64,000 bases of DNA, taken from the NCBI GenBank assembly GCA_910577285.1, contig CAJTLO010000001.1, positions 121,743 to 185,742 on the forward strand, in the 5' to 3' direction. Both the position numbers and the translations under genes were made by a program. The notes under the pieces were generated by a model. The model had not been told where the DNA came from, did no database searches, and saw only the letters and a list, made by a program, of their open reading frames with translations. Shown here piece after piece: positions 53,195-61,872 of this stretch (its first letter is position 1; every line of letters begins with the position of its first letter). Source of the DNA: an uncultured Rikenellaceae bacterium (lineage in GTDB: Bacteria > Bacteroidota > Bacteroidia > Bacteroidales > Rikenellaceae).

Positions 53195-54499
53195 ATGGGT
53201 ATAGTAGCTATCGTCGGACGCCCCAACGTGGGAAAGAGCACTTTCTTCAACAGACTTGTCGGCATGCGGCAGGCCATCGTGGATTCCACGGCGGGCACCA
53301 CCCGCGACCGCCATTACGGGCGGACGGACTGGAACGGCCGCGAATTTTCCGTCATCGACACCGGCGGTTACACGGTGAACGGCGACGACGTGTTCGAGGA
53401 TGAAATACGCCGGCAGGTGATGCTGGCCATCGACGAGGCCGACGTGATTCTCTTCATGACGGAGGTAAGCACGGGCATCACCGATTTGGACATGTTCATG
53501 GCCGACATCCTGCGCCGCACCGACAAGAAGGTGTTTCTTGTGGTGAACAAGGTCGACAACAACGACCAGCTTTACGGTACTCCCGAGTTCTACTCCCTCG
53601 GTCTGGGCGAACCGTACGCCATCAGTTCGATGAGCGGCAGCGGTACGGGCGACCTGATGGATGCCATCGTGGAGGCGCTCCCTCTCGACGAGGGGAACGA
53701 GTACGAGGAGGGGCTTCCGCGCATCACCATCGTGGGGCGTCCCAACGTAGGCAAATCCTCCATGACCAACGCACTGCTGGGGCAGGAGCGCAATATCGTG
53801 ACGGCGGTGGCCGGCACCACCCGCGACTCCATCCATACGCGTTACAACAAATACGGCATGGACTTCTACCTGATCGATACCGCCGGTCTCCGGAAAAAGG
53901 GCAAGGTCACGGAAGACCTCGAATTCTATTCGGTGATGCGTTCCATCCGTGCCATCGAGAGTTCGGACGTCTGCATCCTGATGCTGGACGCCTCGCAGGG
54001 AATCGAGTCGCAGGACATGAACATCTTCAACCTCATCATCCGGAACAAGAAGGGGTGTGTGATCGTGGTGAACAAGTGGGACCTCATTCAGAAGAGCAAC
54101 AACACCATGAAGGAGTGGCGCGAGGCGATCGGCAGAAAGCTCGCTCCCTTCAGCGACGTACCGGTAATCTTCACCTCCGTGCCCGACAAGCAGCGTATTC
54201 TGGAGGTGCTTCAGACGGCCATCCGGGTCTACCAGTCGCGTGCACGGCGGATACCGACTTCGGAATTCAACGACTACATTCTACCCATCATCGAAGAGAC
54301 TCCGCCGCCCTCGATCAAGGGCAAATACATCCGGATCAAGTATGCCGCCCAGCTTCCCAACCCCACGCCCGTATTCGCGTTTTTCGTCAATCTGCCGCAG
54401 TACATAAAGGATACCTACCGGCGGTTCCTGGAGAACAAGATCCGCGAGCATTGGGATTTCTCCGGAGTTCCCATCCAGATCTATTTCAGGCAGAAATAA
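53195..54499 (+). CDS. der: Ribosome biogenesis GTPase Der (EngA)
   Basis: The 434-aa product has two tandem GTPase domains, each with a P-loop (IVGRPNVGKSTFFNRLVG near residue 6 and GRPNVGKSSMTNALLGQERN near 180) and DT-x-G motifs (VIDTGGYT, LIDTAGLRKKGKV). NKVD and NKWD specificity motifs follow. The C-terminal KH-like domain is present (PPPSIKGKYIRIKYAAQLPN). It assists 50S subunit maturation. Confidence 0.98.
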   Translation: MGIVAIVGRPNVGKSTFFNRLVGMRQAIVDSTAGTTRDRHYGRTDWNGREFSVIDTGGYTVNGDDVFEDEIRRQVMLAIDEADVILFMTEVSTGITDLDMFMADILRRTDKKVFLVVNKVDNNDQLYGTPEFYSLGLGEPYAISSMSGSGTGDLMDAIVEALPLDEGNEYEEGLPRITIVGRPNVGKSSMTNALLGQERNIVTAVAGTTRDSIHTRYNKYGMDFYLIDTAGLRKKGKVTEDLEFYSVMRSIRAIESSDVCILMLDASQGIESQDMNIFNLIIRNKKGCVIVVNKWDLIQKSNNTMKEWREAIGRKLAPFSDVPVIFTSVPDKQRILEVLQTAIRVYQSRARRIPTSEFNDYILPIIEETPPPSIKGKYIRIKYAAQLPNPTPVFAFFVNLPQYIKDTYRRFLENKIREHWDFSGVPIQIYFRQK

Positions 54500-54571
54500 A
54501 CGGTGCGGCCCGTCCGCTCTCCGCACGGGGGCGGATGAGGGCGTTCCCGTGAGGCTTAAACGTTTCGTATC

Positions 54572-55492
54572 ATGACACATCAACAACGGCGTACCGTTGC
54601 GTTGCCGCTTGCCATGCTGGTCGGCGCCGTCTTCCACGGGTTCTTCAGCAGGCTCTCTTTCCTGCCTCCCTACCTGATCTTCGCGATGCTGTTCGTGACC
54701 TATTGCCGCGTTTCGGCGCGGGAGGTACGTTTCAGACCCTTCCACTGGGTGTTGCTGGCGGTGCAGATGTCGCTGGGAGTGGGGCTCTACCTGGCGTTGT
54801 GCCGGGTGAATCCGCTCCTCGCGCAGGGGGCCATGATGTGTTCGTTCGTTCCTACGGCGATGGCGGCCACCACCATCGGAGGAATGCTGGGGGCCGATGT
54901 GGCGACCATGGCCTCGTTCTGCCTGATGAGCAACATGGGGGTGGCGGTGACGGCACCGTTGCTCTTCGCCGCCGTCGGAGCCAATCCGGAACTCTCGTTC
55001 CTGCAGTCGGTGGGGATCATTCTCTGGAAAGTCGTGCCGCTGCTCATCCTGCCCTTCGCCGGGGCCGTTGCGCTGGAACGATTCGCTCCCCGCTGGCACA
55101 AGGCCGTCCGCGATCGGCAGATCGTTTCGTTCTGGATATGGGCCGCTTCGCTGACCGTCGTGCTGGGGCGGACGGTGGAGTTTCTGCTGGCGCAACCCAA
55201 GGAGAATTATTCCCTCGAGGTGCTTCTGGCCTTGGTGGCATTGGCGGTCTGTCTGTCGCAGTTCGCGCTGGGGAGGTACATCGGGCGCCGTTTCGGCGAT
55301 ACCGTGGCCGGCGGTCAGTCCATCGGCCAGAAAAATACGGTACTGGCCATCTGGATGGCCCAGACCTGGTTCGATCCGCTCTCCTCGGTAGCCCCCGCCG
55401 CCTACGTCATATGGCAGAATTTCGTGAACAGCTGGCAGCTCCTGAAGTACGATGGGGGATCGTCGGCTGGCTTAGAAAGAGAAAAGCGGTAA
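54572..55492 (+). CDS. Bile acid:sodium symporter (BASS)-like transporter
   Basis: The product (306 aa) has nine to ten hydrophobic helices. Polar breaks in the middle helices (CSFVPTAMAATTIGGMLGAD) and AGGQSIGQKNTVLAIWMAQTW in the second half resemble the crossed Na+-site helices of BASS/SBF proteins. Substrates in this family include bile acids, pantothenate and arsenite; which applies is unknown. It follows der by 72 bp. Confidence 0.75.
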   Translation: MTHQQRRTVALPLAMLVGAVFHGFFSRLSFLPPYLIFAMLFVTYCRVSAREVRFRPFHWVLLAVQMSLGVGLYLALCRVNPLLAQGAMMCSFVPTAMAATTIGGMLGADVATMASFCLMSNMGVAVTAPLLFAAVGANPELSFLQSVGIILWKVVPLLILPFAGAVALERFAPRWHKAVRDRQIVSFWIWAASLTVVLGRTVEFLLAQPKENYSLEVLLALVALAVCLSQFALGRYIGRRFGDTVAGGQSIGQKNTVLAIWMAQTWFDPLSSVAPAAYVIWQNFVNSWQLLKYDGGSSAGLEREKR

Positions 55493-55503
55493 TATCAAGC
55501 GAC

Positions 55504-55544
55504 ACCGTTCGGTCCCGATAACGGAATTATCGGGACCGAACGGT
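55504..55544 (+). terminator. 18-bp perfect hairpin after the BASS-like gene
   Basis: ACCGTTCGGTCCCGATAA and TTATCGGGACCGAACGGT are exact complements around a 5-base loop. It starts 11 bp past the stop; the following TATTGT is only weakly U-rich. It marks the left edge of the AT-rich islet. Confidence 0.8.
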
Positions 55545-55930
55545 TATTGTCCCCGCGTATCGGTCGCTTGATCGATAACTTTCTCGAATTTCTCCAGCTA
55601 TCGTCATCGTCGTCATTCCATAATAGAACGGCCATCGATCTGTTTATAGTTTGTGAACGGCTTTATAGAACCGTTTGGAGAACGAACATTTAACGGGGCA
55701 TTTGTGAAACGTAATGATAGCGACTGGCAGCCGTGCGAATTTCTGCGCTTCGCGTTGCAATGCCGTCCCATCCCATCGTTTTTTTGTGGTATCTTTTGAC
55801 GAACGTATGGATTATCGGCGGCTAATTTATTTATGCCGGTATCGTGGAGCTTGCCGAAATTGAAAATCACCCCTGTCGGAATGAATTCTGGCAGGGGTGA
55901 AAGTTCAATCGGACTTGTTGGGCCGTCGCG
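55545..55930. other. AT-richer stretch without a supportable gene
   Basis: Composition changes here from GC-rich to clearly more AT-rich. An 85-codon open frame on the minus strand (55613-55870) has no recognisable domain. A hairpin TCACCCCTG/CAGGGGTGA lies at 55867-55900, just beyond the PH-like protein stop, and may be its terminator. The stretch could be a gene remnant. Confidence 0.5.
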
Positions 55931-56392
55931 TCACTTCTTCAACAAAGCGAAAAACTCTTCGTACTGCTCGCACGAATCGAAGAATTCTGCGTACACTGTT
56001 ATTTGTGTACCGTCGATCAAGAAGATTTCCAATTCACCCTCTTCGTCGTCGTGCTCAAGATGTTTTATATCCGATATTTTAAATGTTTTGTCGCTTTTCG
56101 TTCCCTTCTTTACGATAGGATAGGTTACACATTCTTCATCGACAACGATTTTCCCTCCGTTCGCCGCCAAAGCACGGGCAAGACGAATTTTATTCAATGT
56201 CACTGCCAACAGGATGAGTCCTCCGATGATAAACACAATGGCTGTACCCGTAGGTCCGAGTATTCGGGTAATGCCTATTCTTATGCCGAATGGATAAACG
56301 AACGGTACGACAACCATACCGACCGATATGGCCAACATGGTGATGTTGTCCTTGATAGGAGAAGCCGGAGCGTAGTTAAATGTTTTCATCAT
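55931..56392 (-). CDS. Small membrane protein with PH-like C-terminal domain
   Basis: The 153-aa product has two transmembrane helices (about 17-34 and 49-67). A beta-rich domain of 80 residues follows (GKIVVDEECVTYPIVKK, KTFKISDIKHLEHDDEEGEL), patterned like bacterial PH domains. Base composition is much more AT-rich than the flanking housekeeping genes. It lies 41 bp downstream of a DUF1266 gene on the same strand. Function is not known; joint acquisition with its neighbour is inferred. Confidence 0.72.
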   Translation of the reverse strand: MMKTFNYAPASPIKDNITMLAISVGMVVVPFVYPFGIRIGITRILGPTGTAIVFIIGGLILLAVTLNKIRLARALAANGGKIVVDEECVTYPIVKKGTKSDKTFKISDIKHLEHDDEEGELEIFLIDGTQITVYAEFFDSCEQYEEFFALLKK

Positions 56393-56433
56393 CCGAAAAT
56401 ATTAGGTTAATCAATGTTTTTGCTCGGTGAGTA

Positions 56434-57171
56434 TCACCATTTTATATAGATCCAAGGGCTTTTAGGGTCCGTCAGTAAATCTTCTGCCAATCCGACCATG
56501 TTGGTAGTTCCCATCGACAAGGTGCGACCGAGGACATAGCTATAGGCATAGTCTTTCCAATTGGTGTAAACCTCTTTCGTCATCTCATACGCGGCATCGA
56601 TACACTGCATACATTCTTCTTTTGCAATGTATCCTTGTTCAAGGCAAAGTCGGCCGATGAAGTTTAATCTTCCCGCGTCCCACGCAAGTACGCCGAGTTC
56701 GCCCATTGCTTCTTTGGACGCGACAATTCCGGTTCGTTCGATGTCGGAGTATTGTTCCTCCATCGTCGCCAACTTCTCCAAACAGTCGTTTCGGAAATCG
56801 GTGTGTTCTTTCAGCTCTTCGTTTTCATTGAGCCATTTCCTGCTTATGCTGCCTCCTCCTTGAAGAAAAGCCGCATAGGCATAATGAAACATGGTTTGCG
56901 AGGGAGCTTGCGACAACCAATTCAGCGTCTCGATGGCACTCTCCCTATCCGTTATGCCGAAGTATTCGCCTAAAATTACTTTACGAACGGAGGGGGCTAC
57001 GCCGGTTTCGAATGTGTTCAATACGCCTTGTTGCTGATATACATACAGATTGCCGAGGCTTATCTTGCGTAAATCCGCTTCTGGCAAGTGTGCATTTTTG
57101 TCCACATTCAAACCGTTCTGAAAGAGTCGCTGCAATTTTGCCAATCTTCCCAAAAGAGAGGTCATGTTCAT
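56434..57171 (-). CDS. DUF1266-domain protein
   Basis: The 245-aa product ends with a DUF1266-like domain: GVLAWDAGRLNFIGRLCLEQ, then YIAKEECMQCIDAAYEM, KDYAYSYVLGRTLS and a C-terminal Trp. Similar E. coli proteins (YbeU/YbeR) are of unknown function. The N-terminal half is helical without signal peptide or membrane segment, so it is probably cytoplasmic. The gene is AT-rich relative to the window and paired with the PH-like membrane protein gene; a long hairpin lies 80-200 bp upstream. Confidence 0.78.
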   Translation of the reverse strand: MNMTSLLGRLAKLQRLFQNGLNVDKNAHLPEADLRKISLGNLYVYQQQGVLNTFETGVAPSVRKVILGEYFGITDRESAIETLNWLSQAPSQTMFHYAYAAFLQGGGSISRKWLNENEELKEHTDFRNDCLEKLATMEEQYSDIERTGIVASKEAMGELGVLAWDAGRLNFIGRLCLEQGYIAKEECMQCIDAAYEMTKEVYTNWKDYAYSYVLGRTLSMGTTNMVGLAEDLLTDPKSPWIYIKW

Positions 57172-57249
57172 GGTACAACGTTTGTCTTATCAGCTCCTTA
57201 AGACCTTTATTATTAAACCACGAAGCGTGGAACTGCAATGCCACGTCTG

Positions 57250-57370
57250 AGTTTGAAGGTCCTGAGAAAACCCGAATGTACAGATGTAGTGATAGCAGCC
57301 CACGCTGTGCGTGAGAACCACTATGCCATCCTTGTACATTCTTTGAAAGTTTCTCAGGTTTTCAAACTAC
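57250..57370. other. Long imperfect hairpin, candidate structured RNA or small mobile-element relic
   Basis: The left arm (from GAGTTTGAA) and right arm (to TTCAAACTAC) pair in register through the blocks AGTTTGAA, CCTGAGAAA, GAATGTACA, GATG, TAGTG and CACGC. The loop is near 57306. A small hairpin CCACGAAGCGTGG sits at 57219-57231. It lies upstream of the DUF1266 gene at the right edge of the AT-rich islet, and no reverse transcriptase, integrase or transposase is adjacent. Confidence 0.65.
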
Positions 57371-57823
57371 AAGATGCGCATAACGCTTCTTCTATGAATA
57401 TGTCTTGGGGCGAGTCGCCTCGCTCCGAATGCAGAAATAAGAAAAATCGCTAAACTCAAGTGATTTTACGGCGGCTTATGCGGAGAGGGGGAGAGCGAAG
57501 CGGCAATTCTTGTCCCGGAGTTTTCCTTAGGATAACCGGAAGGATGCCGCGGGAGCCGTCCGGAGCGGACCGAAGCCACTGGTTGGGCCGGATCTCCCGG
57601 GACCTTTTTGTGCCCGGTTCGGTGCCGCAGAGGGAGTCGCTCCCTTTGCGCCGCAGTGCGTCGGCGCGTAACGGTCGGCGGCGTGGCCGCCTTTTTTGGG
57701 GGCGGGGGTTCTTCGTCCCGTCGGTTCCGAGCAGTCGGTTCCGTTGCAGGGGCAAGTCCCGTATTGCGTGCGTGGAGCCTGGCCGCCGCACGCGGGATCT
57801 TCCGGCCGTGGACGGGGCCGCCT
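57371..57823. other. Gene-free stretch
   Basis: The first 90 bases are AT-rich like the islet. From about 57470 the composition returns to GC-rich. No convincing gene or promoter is visible before the MATE gene stop. Confidence 0.5.
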
Positions 57824-59149
57824 TTATCCTTGTCGGCCGGCGATGAGCCGGGCGGGGTCGAGGTTGCGGGTGGCATGCAGCAGCAGGATGCCCCGTGCCG
57901 CGATAAAGCCCACGAACGCGAGCCACAGGGCGTTGTTGCCCAGTTGGCCCACGGAGACGTAGTAGAGACCGAAGTAGACGACGAGTGCGAGAAAGGTGGT
58001 GTTGCGAAGCGCTTTGGTTTGGGTCGCACCGAGCAGGATGCCGTCGATCAGGAAGGGGAGGCATCCCACGAGGGGAATGGCGATCACCCAGCCGATGTAG
58101 CGCCCGGCGGTATCGAGGATCTCCCGGGAGGGGGTGAAGAGGGAGAGGATGCCGCGCCAGCCGGCCAGGTAGAGGGCCACGTAGGCCACGGCGATTCCCA
58201 GGCTCCACCAGAAGAGTTTGACGATGGCCTCCCGCAGGGCCGGACGGTTGCGTGCACCGATGTATTTGCCCGCGAGCGATTCGGCCGCGTAGGCGAATCC
58301 GTCGGACATGTAGGAGAAGAGGGTGAAGAGCTGCATGAGCAGCGTGTTGGTGGCCAGCACCGTGTCGCCGAAACGCGACGAGGCTGCGGTGAAGAAGGTA
58401 TAGGCGGTCACCAGACAGAGGGTGCGCAGAAAAATATCCTTGTTGATGTGGAAAAAGCGGGTCATGGGCTTCAGACGGATGCTTTCGCGCAGGTCGGCGT
58501 ATTTCGCCAGGCGGCCGTAATAGCGTGCCCAGAAGAGCCACGAGACGGCCACACCCGTGTATTGCGCCACCACCGTACCCCAGGCGATGCCCGCGATGCC
58601 CATGCCGAGCCGGAAGACGAACAGGGCGCTGAAGAGGATGTTCACCACATTGGAGATGATGGAGACGACCATCGGTGTGCGGGAGTTCTGCATGCCGATG
58701 AACCAGCCGTGGATGGCGAAGAGGGAGATGGAGGCCGGGGCGGCCCAGATGCGGGCGAAGAAGTACTCCGCGGCGAGTGCCTGCGCCCCTTCGCTGCCCT
58801 CCATCAGCCCCAGCGAGAATCGCCCCAGGGGATTGCGCAGCACGACGAGCAGCAGGGCCAGTACCACGGCTACGGACATCGAGCGGACCAGGATGCGGGT
58901 GCACTCCCTCAGGTCGCGGGCGCCGTAGGCCTGTGCCGTGACGCCGCTCGTCCCCATGCGCAGGAAGCCGCAGGTCCAGTAGATCATGTTGAAGATCGTC
59001 GTCCCGATACCGATGGCGCCTATCGCGGCGGCACCGTTGTCCAGTCGGCCTGCGATGGCCGTATCGACCATTCCCAGCAGCGGAATGGTGATGTTGGAGA
59101 TGATGTTCGGTATGGCGAGCCGCAGGATTTGCCTGTTCATCCGGTTCAT
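57824..59149 (-). CDS. MATE-family efflux transporter (DinF-like)
   Basis: The 441-aa product has twelve hydrophobic helices in two related halves and the MATE opening ILRLAIPNIISNITIPLLGM, then DTAIAGRLDNGAAAIGAIGI. The second half starts at LRTLCLVTAYTFFTAASSRF. It is of the DinF/NorM superfamily that exports cationic drugs or metabolites using Na+ or H+. The start MNRMNRQ lies 29 bp from a TACCTTTG box; an ATG 12 bases upstream is possible but leaves a very short leader. Confidence 0.93.
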   Translation of the reverse strand: MNRMNRQILRLAIPNIISNITIPLLGMVDTAIAGRLDNGAAAIGAIGIGTTIFNMIYWTCGFLRMGTSGVTAQAYGARDLRECTRILVRSMSVAVVLALLLVVLRNPLGRFSLGLMEGSEGAQALAAEYFFARIWAAPASISLFAIHGWFIGMQNSRTPMVVSIISNVVNILFSALFVFRLGMGIAGIAWGTVVAQYTGVAVSWLFWARYYGRLAKYADLRESIRLKPMTRFFHINKDIFLRTLCLVTAYTFFTAASSRFGDTVLATNTLLMQLFTLFSYMSDGFAYAAESLAGKYIGARNRPALREAIVKLFWWSLGIAVAYVALYLAGWRGILSLFTPSREILDTAGRYIGWVIAIPLVGCLPFLIDGILLGATQTKALRNTTFLALVVYFGLYYVSVGQLGNNALWLAFVGFIAARGILLLHATRNLDPARLIAGRQG

Positions 59150-59178
59150 AACTCTTCGCATGCTTGTTCGTATGCGTG

Positions 59179-59186
59179 CAAAGGTA
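59179..59186 (-). promoter_or_regulatory. -7 box TACCTTTG for the MATE gene
   Basis: Minus-strand exact TAnnTTTG match, 29 bp before the chosen start. Confidence 0.6.
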
Positions 59187-59338
59187 TCTTTTTCCCTTGG
59201 GATACGCCAATTCCGCCGTCCGAAAAAAGGCCGGCCACGGCGGCCTTGCGGGTTTGGTAAGGTTTTTGAAATCTTGCAGGACAGGTGCCCGCCGCAGCGG
59301 GCGCGGCACGAAGTCCAACTTTAAAATACATAATTACT

Positions 59339-59926
59339 ATGAAACGTTTATCTTTATTGCTGCTCGGCCTTTTCCTGATGGGCGGTGCGGCGCATGCTCA
59401 GAAGCCGTTCCGCGACGGCGATGTCTTTTCCAGGGGCGACGTGGTACTCAATCTCGGCGTCGGTTTGGGAAATATGGTGTACAACGATAACTACACCAAG
59501 AAGGTACCTCCCATCTCGCTCTCCGGAGAGTATGCCGTCACGGGCAACCTCTTCAACAACGGCCGCGGTGTGGTGGGCCTCGGCGGCTACATCGGCTATA
59601 CCGGTGCCAAGTACCGCGCTTTCGACAACCTCGATGCGGGGTGGAACTTCAACAACCTGATCGTGGGCGTACGCGGTGCGTTGCACTACCAGTTCGTCAA
59701 CCGGCTCGATACCTATGTAGGTCTTTTCCTGGGGTATAACATCTCCATGACCGGCGACTACGGCTCGTTCCCCTCGGAGCTGAAGCCCGCGGCACCGTCG
59801 GTGGGCGGTTTCGAGTTCGCGTTCTACGTGGGTGCTCGCTACTATCTCTCGCAGCGGTTCGCCGTCTTCGGGGAGGTGGGCTACGGACTCTCTGCGGTGA
59901 ACCTCGGTGTAGCCTACAAATTCTGA
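59339..59926 (+). CDS. Outer-membrane beta-barrel protein, tandem copy 1
   Basis: The 195-aa product has a signal peptide (residues 1-20, cut after AHA). The repeated barrel strands include VVLNLGVGLGNMVYNDNYTK, PPISLSGEYAV, VGVRGALHYQFVNRLDTYVG and GARYYLSQRFAVFGEVGYGL, with an aromatic last residue (VAYKF). It is clearly paralogous to the next gene. Family fit is the small OMP barrel (OmpW/porin-like) group of Bacteroidota; function is unknown. Confidence 0.83.
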   Translation: MKRLSLLLLGLFLMGGAAHAQKPFRDGDVFSRGDVVLNLGVGLGNMVYNDNYTKKVPPISLSGEYAVTGNLFNNGRGVVGLGGYIGYTGAKYRAFDNLDAGWNFNNLIVGVRGALHYQFVNRLDTYVGLFLGYNISMTGDYGSFPSELKPAAPSVGGFEFAFYVGARYYLSQRFAVFGEVGYGLSAVNLGVAYKF

Positions 59927-59936
59927 CGACCGCACT

Positions 59937-59999
59937 CCGGAACGGGACGCATCCCGTTCCGGGACGGTTCGACCGCTCCGTGTACGGGGCGGTTTTTTT
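59937..59999 (+). terminator. Double hairpin terminator between the two barrel genes
   Basis: A first hairpin CCGGAACGGGA/TCCCGTTCCGG (59937-59962) is followed by ACCGCTCCG/CGGGGCGGT (59972-59992, one wobble) with seven T after it. Confidence 0.9.
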
Positions 60000-60122
60000 G
60001 TGTTTCGTCGATGGTATTTGTCCGGATGGATTTTTCTCGTTTATTTTGCATGTTCCAAACCGATGGGACGGACCGGGGCCGGATGCGGCGCTCCCGCCGT
60101 TCCGGACAAAAGCAGAAGAGCG

Positions 60123-60686
60123 ATGAAACGGATCTTATTGGTGGCCGCGTTTGCGGTGTGTGTGGCCTCGGAGGCGATGGCCCAGCGGGCTTTCAACGGC
60201 GGCGATGCAGTGCTCAGCGCCGGAATAGGAATGGGGACGGCGGTGAATGTCGGTAGCCGTACGGTCGTTCCCCCGATCGCGTTCCAGGGAGAGTATTGTT
60301 TGCTGGACCGGCTGTTCGACGACAACAGTGCGCTGGGAGTGGGGGCCTATGTGGGCTTCGCGGCGGGCAAACGGCCCTATACGGCGGAAGGATACACCTA
60401 CTTTACGCAGAAGGTGAACAATGTGATGCTGGGGGTGCGCGGGGCGCTCCACTATCAGTTCGCCGACAGGCTGGATGCCTACCTGGGACTGATGCTCGGC
60501 GGAAGCATTGCCAATACGCGGAGCGAAGGGGTGTGGATGCACGGCGGCAATCCGCCCCGCTACGGAGGATTTCTCGGCGACGTGTTCCTGGGTGCCCGCT
60601 ATTACCTGTTGCCGCAACTGGCGCTTTACGGGGAGTTCGGTTTCGGGGTGGCTTACTTCACGGTCGGCGTCTCGTTCAGAATATGA
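60123..60686 (+). CDS. Outer-membrane beta-barrel protein, tandem copy 2
   Basis: The product (187 aa) has a signal peptide (residues 1-20) and shares with its upstream neighbour the segments VPPIAFQGEYCL, GAYVGFAAGK, MLGVRGALHYQFADRLDAYL and FLGARYYLLPQLALYGEFGF. It ends FTVGVSFRI. The two are products of a tandem duplication that has diverged. A separate terminator lies between them, so they are separately transcribed. No enzymatic motif is present. Confidence 0.83.
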   Translation: MKRILLVAAFAVCVASEAMAQRAFNGGDAVLSAGIGMGTAVNVGSRTVVPPIAFQGEYCLLDRLFDDNSALGVGAYVGFAAGKRPYTAEGYTYFTQKVNNVMLGVRGALHYQFADRLDAYLGLMLGGSIANTRSEGVWMHGGNPPRYGGFLGDVFLGARYYLLPQLALYGEFGFGVAYFTVGVSFRI

Positions 60687-60733
60687 CCCCTCCTTTCGTT
60701 CTCCGGTCCTCGTGCCGGAGGGACCCGCTCTCG

Positions 60734-60767
60734 TGCCGGAAGAAATGATTCCGGCATTTGTTTTTTT
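60734..60767 (+). terminator. Terminator before the ribosomal protein operon
   Basis: TGCCGGAA (60734-60741) with TTCCGGCA (60749-60756), then TTTGTTTTTTT. Confidence 0.9.
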
Positions 60768-60784
60768 ATTGACAGGAAAATCAT

Positions 60785-60792
60785 TATCTTTG
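60785..60792 (+). promoter_or_regulatory. -7 box TATCTTTG for the rplM operon
   Basis: Exact TAnnTTTG match 63 bp upstream of rplM, in an AT-rich stretch. A TTTG at 60757 is 24 bases away, longer than the usual 19-21 spacing. Confidence 0.75.
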
Positions 60793-60855
60793 CACGCCCG
60801 AAAAACACGGGTGACGGATCAATTATTAATAACAGGTATTTAAAACGTAAAACAA

Positions 60856-61311
60856 GTGGATTCACAGAGTTACAAAACAATCTCCGCTAACGCGCAGACA
60901 GTCAACAAGGAATGGCTTGTCATCGACGCCGAAGGGGAGGTTTTGGGACGCCTTGCCTCGCAGGTCGCGAAGATTCTGCGCGGTAAACACAAGCCCAGTT
61001 TTACCCCGCACGTCGATTGCGGCGACAATGTTATCGTCGTGAACGCCGACAAGGTAAGGCTGACGGGTAAGAAAATGACCGACAAGGTCTATGTAAGACA
61101 CACCGGCTACCCTGGAGGTCAGCGCTTCGCCACTCCGGCGGACACCCTGAAAAGGAAGCCCGAATTCCTTCTGCAGCACGCCGTGAAGGGAATGCTGCCC
61201 AAGACGCGCCTCGGAGATGCGCTTCTTCGCAACCTCAAGATTTATGCAGGGGCGGAACACCCGCACACCGCGCAGAATCCCCGAATCATCAAATTAAACG
61301 AGATTAAGTAG
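60856..61311 (+). CDS. rplM: 50S ribosomal protein L13
   Basis: The 151-aa product has L13 signatures: KEWLVIDAEGEVLGRLAS near the start, FTPHVDCGDNVIVVNADKV, LTGKKMTDKVYVRHTGYPGG, VKGMLPKTRLGDALLRNLKI and the closing YAGAEHPHTAQNP. Translation appears to start at GTG (encoding Met, DSQSYKTISA); no ATG in frame precedes the conserved N-terminus. It is the first gene of the rplM-rpsI block. Confidence 0.97.
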   Translation: MDSQSYKTISANAQTVNKEWLVIDAEGEVLGRLASQVAKILRGKHKPSFTPHVDCGDNVIVVNADKVRLTGKKMTDKVYVRHTGYPGGQRFATPADTLKRKPEFLLQHAVKGMLPKTRLGDALLRNLKIYAGAEHPHTAQNPRIIKLNEIK

Positions 61312-61316
61312 AAACT

Positions 61317-61703
61317 ATGGAAGTTGTAAACACCGTAGGACGTAGGAAAGCTGCCGTTGCACGCGTTTACGTGAAGCCCGGTAAAGGAACCATTACCGTA
61401 AACCACAAGCCCATGGAAACATACTTTCCGCTGGATATCTTCCAGTATGTGGTGAAACAGCCCCTGTTGGTGCTCGAAAACCCGGAAAGCTATGACATCA
61501 CCATCAACCTTGCTGGCGGCGGTATCCACGGGCAGGCTGAAGCTGCACGTCTGGGCATCGCTCGCGCCCTCATCGAGATCAATCCCGAATGGCGCGGTGT
61601 GATGAAGAAGAACGGGTTCCTCACTCGCGACTCGCGTGAAGTGGAGCGTAAGAAACCCGGTCAGCCCGGCGCACGCAGGAAATTCCAGTTCAGCAAACGT
61701 TAG
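61317..61703 (+). CDS. rpsI: 30S ribosomal protein S9
   Basis: The product (128 aa) has NTVGRRKAAVARVYVKPGKG, the central GGGIHGQAEAARLGIARAL and the C-terminal basic tail KKPGQPGARRKFQFSKR, which reaches the ribosomal P site. It starts 5 bp after rplM, in the near-universal rplM-rpsI pairing. Confidence 0.98.
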   Translation: MEVVNTVGRRKAAVARVYVKPGKGTITVNHKPMETYFPLDIFQYVVKQPLLVLENPESYDITINLAGGGIHGQAEAARLGIARALIEINPEWRGVMKKNGFLTRDSREVERKKPGQPGARRKFQFSKR

Positions 61704-61872
61704 TATTTACGTCCTTACAAAGCACGAAAGCGGTTGTCAAACCGTGCAGACTACCCGATGGGGGTATTACTCGTACGGCTGCCCTTTCGCGGAAAACCCG
61801 GCGGACCGCCTCGGACGGGGCGCTACCTGCGGGTTGATGTAAAGAGAATTAAAATTAGAAAAACAAACAGTA
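61704..61872 (+). promoter_or_regulatory. rpsB leader region, possible ribosomal protein leader
   Basis: This 169-base gap between rpsI and rpsB contains GC-rich segments able to pair and no gene or exact TAnnTTTG box. S2 often autoregulates through its leader, so a structured leader is possible; no known leader motif was identified. Confidence 0.3.

Noticed and set aside
55613..55870. 85-aa minus-strand frame in the AT-rich islet
   Set aside because: No signal peptide, domain or ribosome site; it may be a remnant but cannot be called a gene.
57250..57370. Integron attC site or retron msr-msd
   Set aside because: No clear GTTRRRY/RYYYAAC core pair and no integrase or reverse transcriptase gene nearby.
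57238..57453. 71-aa plus-strand frame across the long hairpin
   Set aside because: The frame covers both arms of the inverted repeat, and the peptide has no recognisable pattern.
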